From: Mantamonas sphyraenae
Lineage: Eukaryota; CRuMs; Mantamonadidae
DNA length: 64,000 bases
Assembly: GCA_026936335.1 (NCBI GenBank)
Contig: JAPMXV010000074.1
Span: 1 to 64,000, forward strand
Direction of reading: 5' to 3'
The notes under the pieces are model-generated. The model had not been told where the DNA came from. It saw nothing but the letters and a program-made list of their open reading frames with translations, and did no database searches. Position 1 is the first letter of the stretch. Every line of letters starts with the position of its first letter. Made by a program: the position numbers and the translations under genes. Positions 7,972 to 20,810 of the stretch are shown here, piece by piece.

Positions 7972-10900
7972 TCACGCACGGTTCATCTTTGCCTTCATCG
8001 CACCCGCCTTGCCATCCACCCACATCTTGAACGCCGGGTTCTTCCAGTACATCACTCCTGCGCCCACCGCGCCCACAAACAGCACGCTGCCAATCACAAT
8101 GCCTGCAATCTGCCCTGCCGTCAGCCCCAGCGGTCCTGCCGGGGGTCCGTCGTACCTGGGCGGCACAGGCGTCTGCGGGTAGCATTCCGTCTCTGGCAGT
8201 GCCTCGCACGCAAACGTGTCGTTGCACAGGTTGCTCGCCTGCAGACAAGTCTGCCTGCACACAGGCACTGCGCCCACGTCTCCATGGCATCCCGGAAACA
8301 CAGATGCGCATGCAAACAGCTTCATCGCGCTGTCGCACATCTCGCTCGTCTTGTTCGTGCGCTTGTCAAAACGCGCCTTGGCCTCGTTGTCCACCGCCGC
8401 ATAGTCGCCTCCGGCTCCCAGCGTGCCCACCATCCACGTCACCGTGCCTGTGCAGAATCCGCTCGGCACCACCTCGCTCAACACCTGGCACTTGGCCATC
8501 GATTTGGCCACGCGCCCGCTTCCGTCCACACCCGACGACGCACCATGCACTGCCCTCAGCCCGCGCGCACGCACCAGCCCGTCACGGAACGCCTCCACCT
8601 TGCTCACGCCTCCGTTTGTGTTGCCCACCGTGTACACCGTCTGCTTGTGCTCCACCGCTCCGTACACCGTGTTGCCGTCGTTGTCCACCTCTTCCATCTC
8701 CAGACTCGCGTAGTAGAACCGCGCCACGTCGTTGATCCCGCTCGTTCCGAACGGCGACGAGAACGAGCCCAACACAAGCAGGTGGTCGCCCATGTCCAGC
8801 AACGCTTCAACCCCGCTCGACATCGTGTCCGTCAGCGACGGCATCATCTTTTCCAGCTTGCCCGTCCACTCGTTCCAGCGCGTCAGGTACGAGTAGCCCA
8901 GCGTCTCGCTCTTCAGCGACACCGATCCTGCCACAAGCAGCTTCCCGCTCGCGACCATCGCCAGGCTGTACACGGTTCCGCTCACGCGCCCGTTCACGTT
9001 CTCCATGGCCATCCACTTGCCCGTCGCAAGCGAGTACCGCGCCAGGTTCTGCAGGTTCTCCGACGTCGACGAGTACACCGCACGTCCAGAGAACGAGCCG
9101 CCCACGTACACGTACGACCCGTCGCTCGTGATCGTCTCCACCGTCGAGCCCAGCCCGCCGTCCATCGGCGTCCACTCCCACGTCGTCACGTCGATGCGCA
9201 TGATGCGCGAATACAGCGTGCTGTCCACGCCCGATCGCGTACCCTGCCCACCCACGTACAAGTAGTTGCCGCTCTTGTGCGCCGCACGCATCGTGCTTGA
9301 CAGATCTCCTCCAGGCAGCGGCATAAACACCTCCCGCTCCAAATCAAACAGCACTGCGAACCGTCCGGGCGAAGAAAACTGGCCCACAATGACCATCGTC
9401 GTTGCGCTCACCATTTCCATGTCGTACACGCCCGAGTTCACCGACGTCGTGATCGCGCCCTTGTCGAATCCAAACGTCGTTTGGGTCGCGCCGTTGCTCG
9501 TCACGTTGTACTTGTAGAACGACTGGCCCGTCCTGGCGCCCACCCACAGGTTGCCCTTGTAGCACACCATCGCACGCACCTCCCCGGTCGAGAGGCCGGG
9601 CACAAGGCGGAACCCGTCCACGCTCGAGATGAACAGGTACACGCCGTTCGACGTGCCCACATACAGCTCGCCCGCGCAGTCCACCGCACTGTAGCCAATC
9701 CCCGTCAGTCCGTTTGACGACGACGTCGACATCGGCTCCACGTTGCCCGTCTCAGGGTTGAACCGCGCAATGTAGTTCGACGACACGCCGCCCACCTGGT
9801 TCGTAAACTGGCCCAGCAGCAGCACCTCGGTTGCAGAACGCACGTACGTCCCATACACGTTGCTCGACAGCGCAGTCGCGTGCGTGTTCAGCTCCAGCTT
9901 GCCCGTCGCCACGTCCACAACCACCATCCGCGACAGCGCCGTCCTTCCAATCACAGACGACGCGCCGCCCACGTACAGGTACTTGCCCTTCACAACCAGC
10001 GCCTTTGCCGTCGCACTCAGGTACACGTCCTGGTCGTCCGTCAAACCGCGCACCCCCTGTGTCTCCAAGTCCAAGCGCGCCACAGATCCCAGCAGCCGGT
10101 TGCTCAACGACGTCCCCGACATGCCCACATACACCGTCGTCCCGTTGCGTGCCAGCGACGTCACCGTCGTCCATTCGTTGCACCCCATTCCTTCCATCTT
10201 CATCTGCGCCCCCTCTTGCTTCACAAGGAACCGTGCCGCATAGTCCACTCCTGCAAACGACCCGCCAAACAGCGCAGACTCGCCGTACGCCATCATCGTG
10301 TTCACCGTGCTCGACACGTCGTACCTTGCATCTCGCGCCACGTCCCACGCCGTTCCGTTGAACACCGCCGCCTTCCCGTTCGAGTGCTTCACGTTCACGC
10401 CCTCCGGCTGGTTGAACGTACCGCCTGCCATCAGGCCACGCACGCTGCCCGCCAGTGCAAACACTGTCGAGTCCAGCCCAGAGCCCAGCCCGCGGAACTT
10501 GTTTGTGAATCGCTTCGTTCCCTCGTCCCACGCGCTCACGCTGCCCGTCTGCGCCCCGTACACGGTGTGCTCTCCATACGTGCACCTCCACGTACCTGCG
10601 CTCACCACGCCGTACGCGCTGCCCGAAAACTCCGGCTGGCCTTCGCCCACCGCAACAAACGAATTGTTCGCTGCGATGTACTTGGCCACACGCGACGCAC
10701 GCGTCACAGACCCGTCTCCGTTGCGCACGTAGCCAAACGTACCACTCACCCACGCGTCTCCGTTGGCCATCGGCATTACACCGTACACCGTGCTCCCAAA
10801 CAAATTGTCTTGCAGGCCCAGCTGCATCCACTTGCCCGTGCTGCGCGTGTACTTCGCCACACGTCCCGCAACTCCAGAAATAGTAAACGTGCCCGCCGCA

Positions 10901-13900
10901 TACACCACGTCATCGTTGCCCGGCTGCACAGCAATCTCAGACACGTACGTGTTCTGCAGGCTGTACGGCTTCCACGTGCGCGTCGGCACGTCAAACTCGC
11001 CTGCTCCACCGTCCACCCGTTGGCCAATCGTGCCGGTAAACTGTCCACCCAGCCACAGCTTGCCGTTCAGCCACGCCAGCGCATACACACGCGAAGACGG
11101 GCCCGAACGCCAGCTCGGCGACAGCGGCGAAAACGACTGCGTCACCATGTCGTACTTGGCCACGCGCGACGACACGCCAATGTCTCGCTGCACGCCAAAA
11201 TCGCCCGCCAGGTACATCGTCGAATCGCGTGCCAGCAATGCCCACACAGTCCCAGACAACGTCGACTTGCTCGTGTCATACGCAGCCTCCAGCTTCATCG
11301 TGTCCAGGTTCAGGCGTGCAAAGTTGGGCGAGCGCACACTGCCCACCCATCCAAACGCTCCGCCCAAGTACACGTGACGCCCAGCCTTGGCCAGCGAATA
11401 CACCGTGCTGTCCGTACCGTTCTCCACTGCCGTCTTGACCCCCGTCACCACGTTCACCGTCGCCAGACGCTGCGCCACGCGATCCGTCGTCACCCCGGTG
11501 TTGACCGTGTACAGCGCACCGCCCATCGGCACCACGGCAGCCGCATTCGGCGCCTGTGTGCGCGTCAACGCCTTGCTCGACGGATCCATCACCCACAGGT
11601 ACCCGTTCGCCACCACGCCCACCTGCGTGCGGTTCGCGTCCACCCACAGCAGCTGGTTCACGGTCCCGAAAAAGTCTCCCTTCGCCGCCTCGTCCGCAAA
11701 GCCCACCGTCACCTCATTCGTCTCCAGGTCCAAAAACGCCAAGTTATCGCCTGCTTGCTTGCCCACCCACGAGAACGTTCCGCCCACAAACACGCCCCGG
11801 CCGTACGCCAGCAGCGAACGCACACCGGTGAAGCACCCGTGCCGCGTCCACGACGAGCCAAGCTCGTTCACAGGCACAGACACAACGCCCAGCGTCTCCG
11901 ACGCAACCAGCAATCGCGATCCCACCACTTCAATCTGATACACCAGGCCCGAAAAGTCCTCCGTCCTCTTCTCGCCCACAGGCGACCACGTGCCCTGCTC
12001 CAGGTCATACCGAGCAGCAGAGTACAGCGATGCCTGGCCCACGGAATCCTGCACACGCACGCACCAGTTGTTGCAGCCCAGGTACAGCGATTTGCCCACG
12101 AGCGTCGCCGTGCGCACTGCGTCCACAAGCTTCACCGTGCCTGTCTGCGAAAACCCACGCCAAAGGTACGCCACCGGATCAAAGATCGCTGCATACGCGG
12201 CCGCACGGCCCACGCCGTCCACGTGCGTAAAGTCGCCCACCACAATCAGCTGCCGCTTCCACGTCAGCATGCGCGCCACGTTGCCGCCGTACACCCCACC
12301 GCGCACATTCACAGGCTGCTGCACTCCCGCACGCAGACGTACAATCCCGTTGGCGTAGTACGTCTCTCCCATCATCGACACAGACGAAATGCGTCCGCCC
12401 ACGTACACGTCGCCGCCGAGCTGCACCATGTGCACTCCGTAGTAGTTTCCGCTCCCGGAAATGCTGTTCAAGTTCACAGACAGCGCAGGGCGCCACGCAG
12501 CCTTTGTCACGTCCGTCCCGCGCATGCGCAGGATTGCAGAACGGGTCTCCTGCAAGCGTGTAAACGCTCCGCCGATCAGGTACGTTTCCGGTGCAATCTG
12601 CTCCGACGCATACACTGTGCTCGACGGCGCCTCTCCGAGCATGTTCCACCCCTGCAGCTCCGTGTCGTGCAACGCCACACGTGTGTAGAACGATCCGGCC
12701 ACAAATGTCTGCGTCGGGCGCGGGCCAGGCGACACCGTGAACACGGTCGAGCTCATCTTGCTCAGTTCGTCTGCAAACGTGCGCACCACGCCGTTCGTAC
12801 CGTTCACCGCGCACACATCCCGGCTCGTGCGCCCGTCCACCGACGTAAACTGGCCACCAAACACAAACTCGCCCTCGCTCTTTGCAATGCTGCCGTACAC
12901 ACGGCTGTTCAGCAACCCATTTTCGCCCACTCGGATCAGGCTGTTCGTAGCCGGGTCCAGAATGAACGCGTACCGGTAGTTGCTCGTACCACCTGCCACC
13001 GAAAACTCGCCGCCCACAAACAGCCTGCCGTTCACTGCGCTCAGCGTCCGCACGTTGTTGTTCAGGTTCAGCGTGTTTCCAGGCACAGGCAGTTCGTACT
13101 CATCCTTCACAGGGTCATACGCTGCCAGTCGCGCCACGCTCACTCCTCCCGTCGACGAAAAGTCGCCTCCCAACACAAACGTGTCGCGGTTGCTCAGCCG
13201 CGAAATCGAGCGCACTCTCGACGGCAGGTTCCACACACCCGGCACGTACGACCCGTTCGCCAAAATCAGGCCGCCGAATCGGTCCGCCACGCCAAGCCCT
13301 CCCAGGTTGGTAAAATCGCCTCCCATCCACAGCACGCTGCCATCCACAGACCACTCAAAGTCGTACACTGACAACGACGGCTGCGAACCTGTCGCCACAC
13401 GGTGCATCGTCTGCGCGCTGATGTTGTACCGGGCAATGTAGTTTGCGCCCGAACCGCCGATGTTCGTGAAGCTGCCCGACAGGTACAGCGACCCGCCACG
13501 CATCTTCATCTGCAGCACCTGGTTGTTCGGATTGTTCACGCCGGGCAGTCGCGTAAACACGCCCGTCGCAGGATCAAACACGCCCACGTGGCTCACAGAC
13601 GTCGAGCCTCCGTAAAACTGCCCAGAGCCACCCACATACAGCTTCCCGTCGCCTGTCGGAATCGCCCGGTAGATCACACCCGAGACGTCGCACCGCTCCT
13701 TGTCCCACGTCTGCGTGGCCGTGTTGTAGCACGTCATACCGCGCGACGAAGCGCCGTCAAACAGTGCGTTCGACTGCGTCCCGCCAACCACAAGCTCTCG
13801 CTCAGGGTCCGCAAACAGGTTGCCTCCCATCGCGCAAGCAGACCCGGCTGCCACCACGCCCTGCCTGCAGTTGGACGTCGCGTACCCACTGCACGCCACC

Positions 13901-16900
13901 GCTGCGTCAATCGCACAGATTCCTGCCCAGTTGTCGCACTCCGTCTTGCACACAGGCTGCGCAAGTTCACTTGTGCTCACGCATGCAGGCAGGTACTTGC
14001 CACAAAACAGCTTCTTCGCCGCATCTCCGCACGCTGCGCACGCAGCCATCGATCCGCGCGCTGCGTATCGTGCCTGTTCGTCCGCACGTCCCTGCGACAG
14101 CTTGTTCGACACCATGTAGTTGGCTCCCAGCACACTCGCACAGTACGGCGCCTCGGCGCTTTCCAGAGCCACACATTGTGCTGCATACCGCTGCGGTGCA
14201 GGCAAAGGCGCGTTGAACGTCGCCTTCACAACCGCGTTCACCGTCCCAGACGGGCTCGACGTAGGCGCCATCACCGTCGTCGTGTTCCACGTCGCAAATC
14301 GGCCCACATTGTTGATGCCCAGCAGAGTGCTGAAGCTGCCTCCAATCAGCAGCTGCGTCGAATCCGCCACAATTGACAACACAGCGTTGTCTGTCGCTGT
14401 TCCGCCTCCGTTGTTCGACGGCAGCGCCTCAAACACATCCGTCGTCGGGTTCCAACGCATGATGCGCTGGTACGGCGACGTAAAGTATCCGCCCAGGTAC
14501 ACCCAGCCGTTCATCGTTGCCAGCGTCGACACCCCGCTGTTCGGGGTCACCGCCGCATGCGTCGCTGCGCGCACACGTCGCTGCGCTCCGTCGTACAATG
14601 CAAACCGGTTCGCGTCCACGCGGCCCGTTTGAAACGACGTTGAGCTCGCAAACACAAACAGCGTGCCCGACGTCCCCTCCCACACCGTGTGCGTCACAGC
14701 CGCAGTGCTCGAGGGCACCCAGTCGTCGTTGTCACGCATGAATCGAGGCGTAAGGATCCCCGACGCCACATCCACCTCGGCGAGGTACTGGTAGCTCGAG
14801 TTGCCTCCCATCGACATGAACGATCCGCTAAGCACCGCCTTGCCCGTCGTGCCCACCAGCGTAAAGCCAGAGTTCACCGCGTTAGGGCTGCCCACTTGTG
14901 CGCTCGGGTCGCCCAACAGCAACACGTTGCTGTATGTGCCGTCCCACGCAAACTTGATCAGGTAGTTGCGATTGTTCCCGCCCAGGTTTGTAAACGCGCC
15001 CGTCATGTACACGTGTCCGTTGTACACCGTCAGCCCATTCACAGCTCCGTTCGGAGACGCCATGCCTGCGGGCAGGCCCATCACCGCCCCAGACGTCGTG
15101 TTGATGCGCATCAGGTACGCATGCGGCGCGTTGAAGCTGCCCCCAACCCACCACACTGCAGGGTTGTTTGCGTCCTGCACCATGGCGTTCACGCGCGAGT
15201 TGATGTTTGTCGTCACAACCGTCTCTGACATCGCAGAGCTGTTTGTCACGTCGCAGCGCACAATGCGCGCCGTCGCCGTCGACGTCGACGCGTACACAAA
15301 CTTGCCCGCTGCCTCCAGTTCAATCGCGTCCACCGCGCTCGGCACATTTGCACACACGGTATCCACACGCCTCGCGCTCGGCACATACTCCGCCAGATAG
15401 TCTGTCTCCGTCACCCCGTCCGCGTTTGTAAACGCTCCGCCCACAAACACCCGGCCGCCGCTGCTCACCTTGATCGAGTTGATCGTGCCCGAGAACGTGC
15501 TGCTCGTTGCAGGTCCGCGTGCACGCATCACAGGCGACGTTTTCATCGACCCGACCTCCAATTCGGCAAAGTTGTCGCTCTGCTGCGAGCCGGCCACAGT
15601 CGAAAACGCGCCTCCAACAACAAGCTTGCTTTGCCCAGGCACCTTTGCCGCAGCCCACACGTTGCCGTTCAGCTGCGACGAATCTTGGTTCGCCTTCATG
15701 AAGCGGTCCTGGGCATACTTGTACGGCGCATAGTAGCTCTGTTCGATGCCGTTCACGTTCGTGAACGACCCACCCAGGTACGCATCCGTCGCGCTGCCCG
15801 GCACCGCCGTCATGGCTTCCACAGAGCCACCAACACCCGGCACGTCAACCTGCCACTTCTTTGCGGTCAAGTCGTACACTGCAAAGTTCTGCGAGGTTGC
15901 AGACACGCCGTACACGTTGGTCAGGCTTCCTCCAACAAGCAGCAGCTCGTTGCCGTTTGACGCACGTCGACGCAGCAGCGACATCACCGTTCCACTCGAG
16001 AAGTACGCCTCCTCAAACACCGGTTTGAACTTGCCCGTGGCCAAGTCCACAGATCCGATCAGACGGCATTGTGCTTTGTTGCATGCGCCCGTGCTCGTGA
16101 ACGTGCCTCCAAAGTACATCACGTTCGCACCTGCGTCGTACTCCAGTGCACGCACAGCACCACTCAGTGATTGGTGGTCAAACGCAGGCACCATGGACTT
16201 GCTGCTCGTCACCTTGTGCAGGTACCGCGTGTGCACAGAGTCGGTCGAAAACGACCCTCCCACCCACACGTTTCCCGCTCCGTCCTTGGCCAATGCATTC
16301 ACCGTCGTCGATCGGTATCCCGTGTCCAGCCCCTCCGTCACCGTGCCTCCATTCGACACGCCGGCCAGGTTGCGCATGGTGTAATACGCAGGTCCCAGCC
16401 CAGACCCACTCCCTGCCGTGATCACCTGCGTGTCCGACAGCCACGCCACGCTCTCAAGACTCTGGCGGAACGTGTACTGGTCCGATGGCAGCGGATACGA
16501 CCACACCTGCGTCACCTTGTTGTAGAACGCGAGGTACGGCGCCGGCTGTCGAAAGTCGCGGGTCTGCTGGAACTGGCCCACCATCGCCACCATGTTGCCT
16601 CGCACCGCAAGGCTCGTCACCGTCGACGACACACCCGAAGACAGAGCTGAGTCCTGCCCAGGCACCGTCGCGTACTGCTTGCTCACCAAGTCGTACGTCA
16701 TCACGTAGTCTGCCTCGTCAAGCCCGGCCCCGTTCGTGAACGAGCCGCCCAGCCACAGCGTGTCGCCGTCGATGGCCATCGTGTTCACCGTTCCACTCAC
16801 GTACTTGCACGGGTGCAGCGGATGGAACGTGTCCGTCGTGTTGTCGTACCGGATCACACTCCGTCCGTTCACCTGCGGCGCGTATCCAAACCCGCCACCC

Positions 16901-17998
16901 AGAAAGATGTTGCGTGCATCCTTCACTGCAATCGCTTGCACGGTGCAGCACGTCAACACAGACGGGTCCGGCCCAAGGCTGTTCCACTGCTGCGTGCTGA
17001 TCGTGTACTTTGCCACGTACCTCGGCGCAGGCGACCCCGGGCCGTTCGTGAACGAGCCACCCACAAACAGATCGTCTGTGCCCAGCATGTCTGCACAGTC
17101 AAGCCCACCCTGTCAGTCCCCTCCCGCCGCCCTACGCCCTTTCCTGCGCCCCTGACATTTCACACACAATTCCGTGCATGCCTTGTCCTTCATCACTCCT
17201 CCCTCCCCTCTCCCCACTCCCCCACAAGCAACCTACCCAACGCATAGATGGTCGATGTAAACGACGATGACTGTGGCACCGCCGTCAACAAGTTGGTCGA
17301 AGGAGTGTACAGCTGGATGCGTCCTCCGGGCGAGCTGTGAATCCCCACCTGTTGTCCAGGACGCGCGCGAAAAAAAAAGGCGCCGTTTAGCCCCTCCCTC
17401 GTGTCAGCCATCCACCCTCGCCCTTTTCACATCGAAACCTCGCCTTCCGACATCCCACCCCCGCCACCCCTTCCCCCCGTGCTCCCCCCCCCCCCTCCCA
17501 CCCTCCCACACCCACAACTCCCACCCTCATCCATCCCCAGTCGCCTCTTCCCTCCCAAATTTCACTTCTGTCCCCTCTCCCCTGCCACCTACCCAGATAC
17601 ACCCCTTCCGACTTGTCCATCGCGGCCGTGATCGCACGCACCCGAGAGTTCAGATCAAACGGCGTATCAAACGAAGCATCAGCCCCTGCACCGTGATGCA
17701 GGAAATACCGCGGGGTTGGCGTCGTGCTGCTGTTGTAGCTCGACGTGTAGTCCCCGCCAATGAACACCGATCCTCCGCGAACATACACCGCTCGTCCAGA
17801 CTGAGACGATGAAAAGTCCTTGTACTGCGACAATGTGTTTGTCGCGTAATCCGCCAACACCACGCTCCGGCGCGGATCCGTTGGCACGCCGAGTTTCTCG
17901 GCAGTGTTAAAGTTGCCCCCGATCACATACTCGGTTGTTGCTGCCCATGCAAACGTTGCTGCAAAGCACACAAACACAAGTGTTACGTTCAACCGCAT
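7972..17998 (-). CDS. Giant Rax2-like kelch-propeller membrane protein with two Frizzled-like domains
   Basis: The proposed exons are 17998-17593, about 17323-17237 and 17090-7972, about 3203 residues. The last junction (TTG G|GTAGGT ... GTGCAG|AC) is in phase. The acceptor of exon 2 is uncertain (17323 fits; 17348 is a better site but out of phase). The signal peptide is MRLNVTLVFVCFAATFAWA. Then come dozens of 40-60-residue units with V(Y/F)(V/L)GGxF, a YLAxY-like strand and SGTVxAL, like cortical-marker Rax2 and kelch propellers. Two Cys-rich segments of Frizzled type lie at about 14190-13820 and 8490-8180, with Cys pairs spaced as in Fz CRDs. One membrane helix (IAGIVIGSVLFVGAVGAGVM) and a basic 20-residue tail end the protein. 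Predicted cell-surface adhesion or polarity protein. Only 87 bp separate its start from the divergent gene at 18086. Confidence 0.8.
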
Positions 17999-18085
17999 GG
18001 GGAAAATCTTGGCCACCCGTTCGCTCTGCTCTGTCTCTCTGCTCAGACCTGCTCCCTCCTCCCCAACCAATTCCTCCATCCCACC
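17999..18085. promoter_or_regulatory. 87-bp bidirectional promoter
   Basis: The whole space between the start codons of the giant kelch gene (-) and the hydrolase-like gene (+) is 87 bp, so both promoters and leaders must fit or overlap neighbouring coding sequence. It is C/T-rich on the + strand and has no TATA box. Confidence 0.45.
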
Positions 18086-19723
18086 ATGCCCTTCCCCTCC
18101 CTACGGCCGTGCACCTCCCGCATCGTCATCCCAGGCATCCTCATCTACCTCGCTCTCTTCCTCAGTCTCTCCAACACACTCTCCTCTCGCAAACGCTTCT
18201 CCGAATCCCCGTTTGCCACCACCCGCCCTGTCCTCCACCCACGCCATGTGCCCCACCACGACCACCAGTGCCTCCATCTCCAACACAGCCATCGTCTCCT
18301 CTTTGCAGACGACTACTGCATCGATATCCTGACCCCTGGCATCACCATCCGTCAGGGCACCCCTCGCCGCGAAAACCGCATTCTTTCCCTCGACACCTCC
18401 CTCGACGGCATGTACTCAAACTATTTCACCATCCTCCACGACCCACACGCAGGCCGCGGCCCTGCCTTTGTCCGCATGTACTACCGCTGCATCCAGGCTG
18501 GCATCAGCGCAACCTCTTCCACAGAAGAGATGAACAACAACATGTTCACCTGCTACGCCGAGAGCACAGACTACGGCCTCACATTCACCCGCGTCAACAC
18601 ACATCTCTTTGAATTCGACGGTACCACAAACAACAACATCGTCTGGAAGGGTCCCCTGTCACATAACCTCGCCGTCTTTCTCGACCCGCACGCCGTCGCC
18701 GGCTCTCGCTACAAGGCCCTCGCCGGCGCAGACGGATGCTGCGCCTACAAAGGCGCCTTTCTCCTCCACAGCCCAGACGGCATCCGTTGGTCCAAACTCT
18801 CCCCACACCCATTCCTCACCCGCGAAAACGCCGCCAACCGCAACTTTCACAGCTTCTTCGACTCCCTCAACTCCCTCCACTACAACCACGTCTCCGACAC
18901 CTACGACCTCTGGGCTCGTGTCAACATCCACCACGGCCTCCGCAGCGTCGCCTCCCGCAGAATCGCAAACCTCACTCATCCCGACATTGGCAAACTCGAC
19001 GGCGACGACTTGCCCCTCGTCGAGGTCAGCGACGCACAGCAGGGCACAGAGACCTACTACATGATCCACCCTGTCCATGTCGCACACGTCGCCACCCCGC
19101 GTATCGCCATTGGCACCCGCTTCGTCCTCCGCACACGCCGCGCCCTCAAGCGACCGGGCGAGGACACCCTCGACGGCACCACAGACATCGCCATGCTTGT
19201 CAACCGCATGGGTGCCTGGTCCAGAGTCACCACAACCGCCTTTGTCTCTCCCAGCGACCACGAAGAGGAGTGGGTCGGCAGGGCCCTCTACAACGCAAAC
19301 GGCGTCGTCGAACACCCGCGCAACGCTCGCACCAGCCTCTACGCCCTCGAGCGCACAAACAGGCCAGGCGCACACCTTCGTCGCTTTTCCATCCGCACAG
19401 ATGGCTTCACCTACCTCCGCTTCCCCGACGACAACTCCCTTCACAGAGTCCACCTCCGCCCCTTCCAAGTCTCCTGCCCATTTTATATTCTTCTCAACGC
19501 CCTCGTCGACCCCATGGCCCACATGCGCATCTCCCTCGTCTTTCAGGATCTCGACAAAGTCCTTCACTCCCTTCCCTTGGTGGGCGACCACTTTCGCACA
19601 CACGTCTCCTGGAACTCCTCCTCCGACATGGTCATCCGCCTGCCAAAGTCCACCTCTGCCACCCTAGTCGTCCAAGTCCACGGAGGTGCAAACCTCTACT
19701 CCCTCAGAGCAGTTTGCGCCTGA
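18086..19723 (+). CDS. Type II membrane glycoside-hydrolase-like beta-propeller protein 1
   Basis: 545 residues. A short basic N-terminus and a membrane helix at residues 13-32 anchor a lumenal or extracellular domain. The body has repeated blade motifs: LFADDYCI, CYAESxDYGLTF, NNIVWKGPLSHN, RYKALAGADGCCAYKG, FFDSLNS, TYDLWAR, DDLPLVEVS. These fit five-bladed propeller hydrolases (GH32/GH43-like, BNR-type) as found in many bacterial carbohydrate-active proteins. The family link is by motif style and no active-site acid is assigned. The C-terminal 90 residues form a beta-rich module ending VHGGANLYSLRAVCA. It is a paralog of the gene at 24809. Its last 28 bp overlap the converging glycosyltransferase gene. 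A Golgi or surface glycan-processing role is inferred. Confidence 0.75.
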   Translation: MPFPSLRPCTSRIVIPGILIYLALFLSLSNTLSSRKRFSESPFATTRPVLHPRHVPHHDHQCLHLQHSHRLLFADDYCIDILTPGITIRQGTPRRENRILSLDTSLDGMYSNYFTILHDPHAGRGPAFVRMYYRCIQAGISATSSTEEMNNNMFTCYAESTDYGLTFTRVNTHLFEFDGTTNNNIVWKGPLSHNLAVFLDPHAVAGSRYKALAGADGCCAYKGAFLLHSPDGIRWSKLSPHPFLTRENAANRNFHSFFDSLNSLHYNHVSDTYDLWARVNIHHGLRSVASRRIANLTHPDIGKLDGDDLPLVEVSDAQQGTETYYMIHPVHVAHVATPRIAIGTRFVLRTRRALKRPGEDTLDGTTDIAMLVNRMGAWSRVTTTAFVSPSDHEEEWVGRALYNANGVVEHPRNARTSLYALERTNRPGAHLRRFSIRTDGFTYLRFPDDNSLHRVHLRPFQVSCPFYILLNALVDPMAHMRISLVFQDLDKVLHSLPLVGDHFRTHVSWNSSSDMVIRLPKSTSATLVVQVHGGANLYSLRAVCA

Positions 19724-20795
19724 TCGTTCCCTTGGTACCGTGCCTCTGCCTCCAGCACACGATCCACAGACAGATGATGAAGAGACACCACTCCTCCGGT
19801 CCCCTCTTTGCCCACTTGGTCGTCCAACCACACCTTGCCCTCAAACACAATCTTGCTCGTCGCCATAACGGGCACCTTTTCACGCCTCACACACCACTCC
19901 AGCACGTGGTCCCACGCCACGCTCGACCCCAAGTACACTCGGTTTACCAGCTGCCGCACCGCTGCTTCCGAGTGGCACAGCCCAAACGGCTGCATCAGCA
20001 CCCCCGTCGACAGCACGAAATCCCGCCTGAACAGCAGAAACCCGCCCACCGTCACCATGCTACCGTACTCCCCGCCCACAACCTGTGCACCGCTATTTGC
20101 CTGTTCCAGCTCGTCCAACATCCAGTATAGGTTGTCCAAATGCAGCCACACGTCGTCGTCCACCACCGCAAACCACTCGGGCAGCTCCTCCTTCCGTTTT
20201 TCCGCACTCCACCGCAGCCACATCGTAAACGCAGTCAGAAAACGCAGCTGTGCGTCCACATACCCGTTCTCTTTCAATCCCTCCCTCCAATTCAGGTACC
20301 CTCCCAGCATGGCCTTTGGTACCAGTTTCTGCAGCGCCTCCCGCCTCGCTCCTGGCACCGCAGCAGCAACCGCGGGTCGCACACATCCGACACAACCACC
20401 AAGTCGCACGCGCCCCTGCATCGTTTGCCCCACGTCCTTTGGATCGCCTCCACTCGCTCCTTGTTCACTATGCCACCCACCACCGCCATCGAAATCCGTG
20501 TCCCAGGCTCTGGCGCTCCGACTTGCGTTGACAACTGTTTCACCGCCGCCCCGCTCACCAGCGAGTTGATCCTTCGCAGAAGCACCTCAACCATCAGGTG
20601 TTCCTCGCTGTTCAAACGCGTTTCCATCACCTCCTCCTCCTCCTCCTCCTCCGCCTCCGCAGCCTTGTTCTCCTCCTCACTTCCTTGCTCTGTGCGCCCG
20701 CTCTCACGCACCCTCACCGTCATCAGCACCCACACAAACAACAACACGCCAAACGCCCCCACGACCAACACCTTTTTTTGTTGTTCCCGTCGCAT
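19696..20795 (-). CDS. GT31-like (fringe/beta-1,3-galactosyltransferase type) glycosyltransferase, one-base frame break
   Basis: The N-terminal frame starts at 20795 with a basic end and a single helix (VLVVGAFGVLLFVWVLMTV), a Glu-rich stem, then ISMAVVGG and AIQRTWG, the strand and R-x-TW motif of GT31. The frame breaks near 20383 within VVSDVCDP; reading CCCC for CCC restores AVAAAVPGARREAL and 366 residues in all. Downstream are EWFAVVDDDVW (the DDD metal/nucleotide-sugar motif, about residue 214) and VGGFLLFRRD. The topology fits a Golgi type II transferase adding beta-1,3-linked sugar to O- or N-glycans; donor and acceptor cannot be told. It starts 15 bp after the FHA gene on the same strand and overlaps the 3' end of the gene at 18086. 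Confidence 0.78.
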
Positions 20796-20810
20796 TTGCA
20801 CTGCCTCCCA

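Noticed and set aside
9880-13371. A 1163-codon + strand frame opposite the giant kelch gene
   Set aside because: His/Arg/Val-rich translation without any motif. The minus strand has clear propeller repeats over the same bases.
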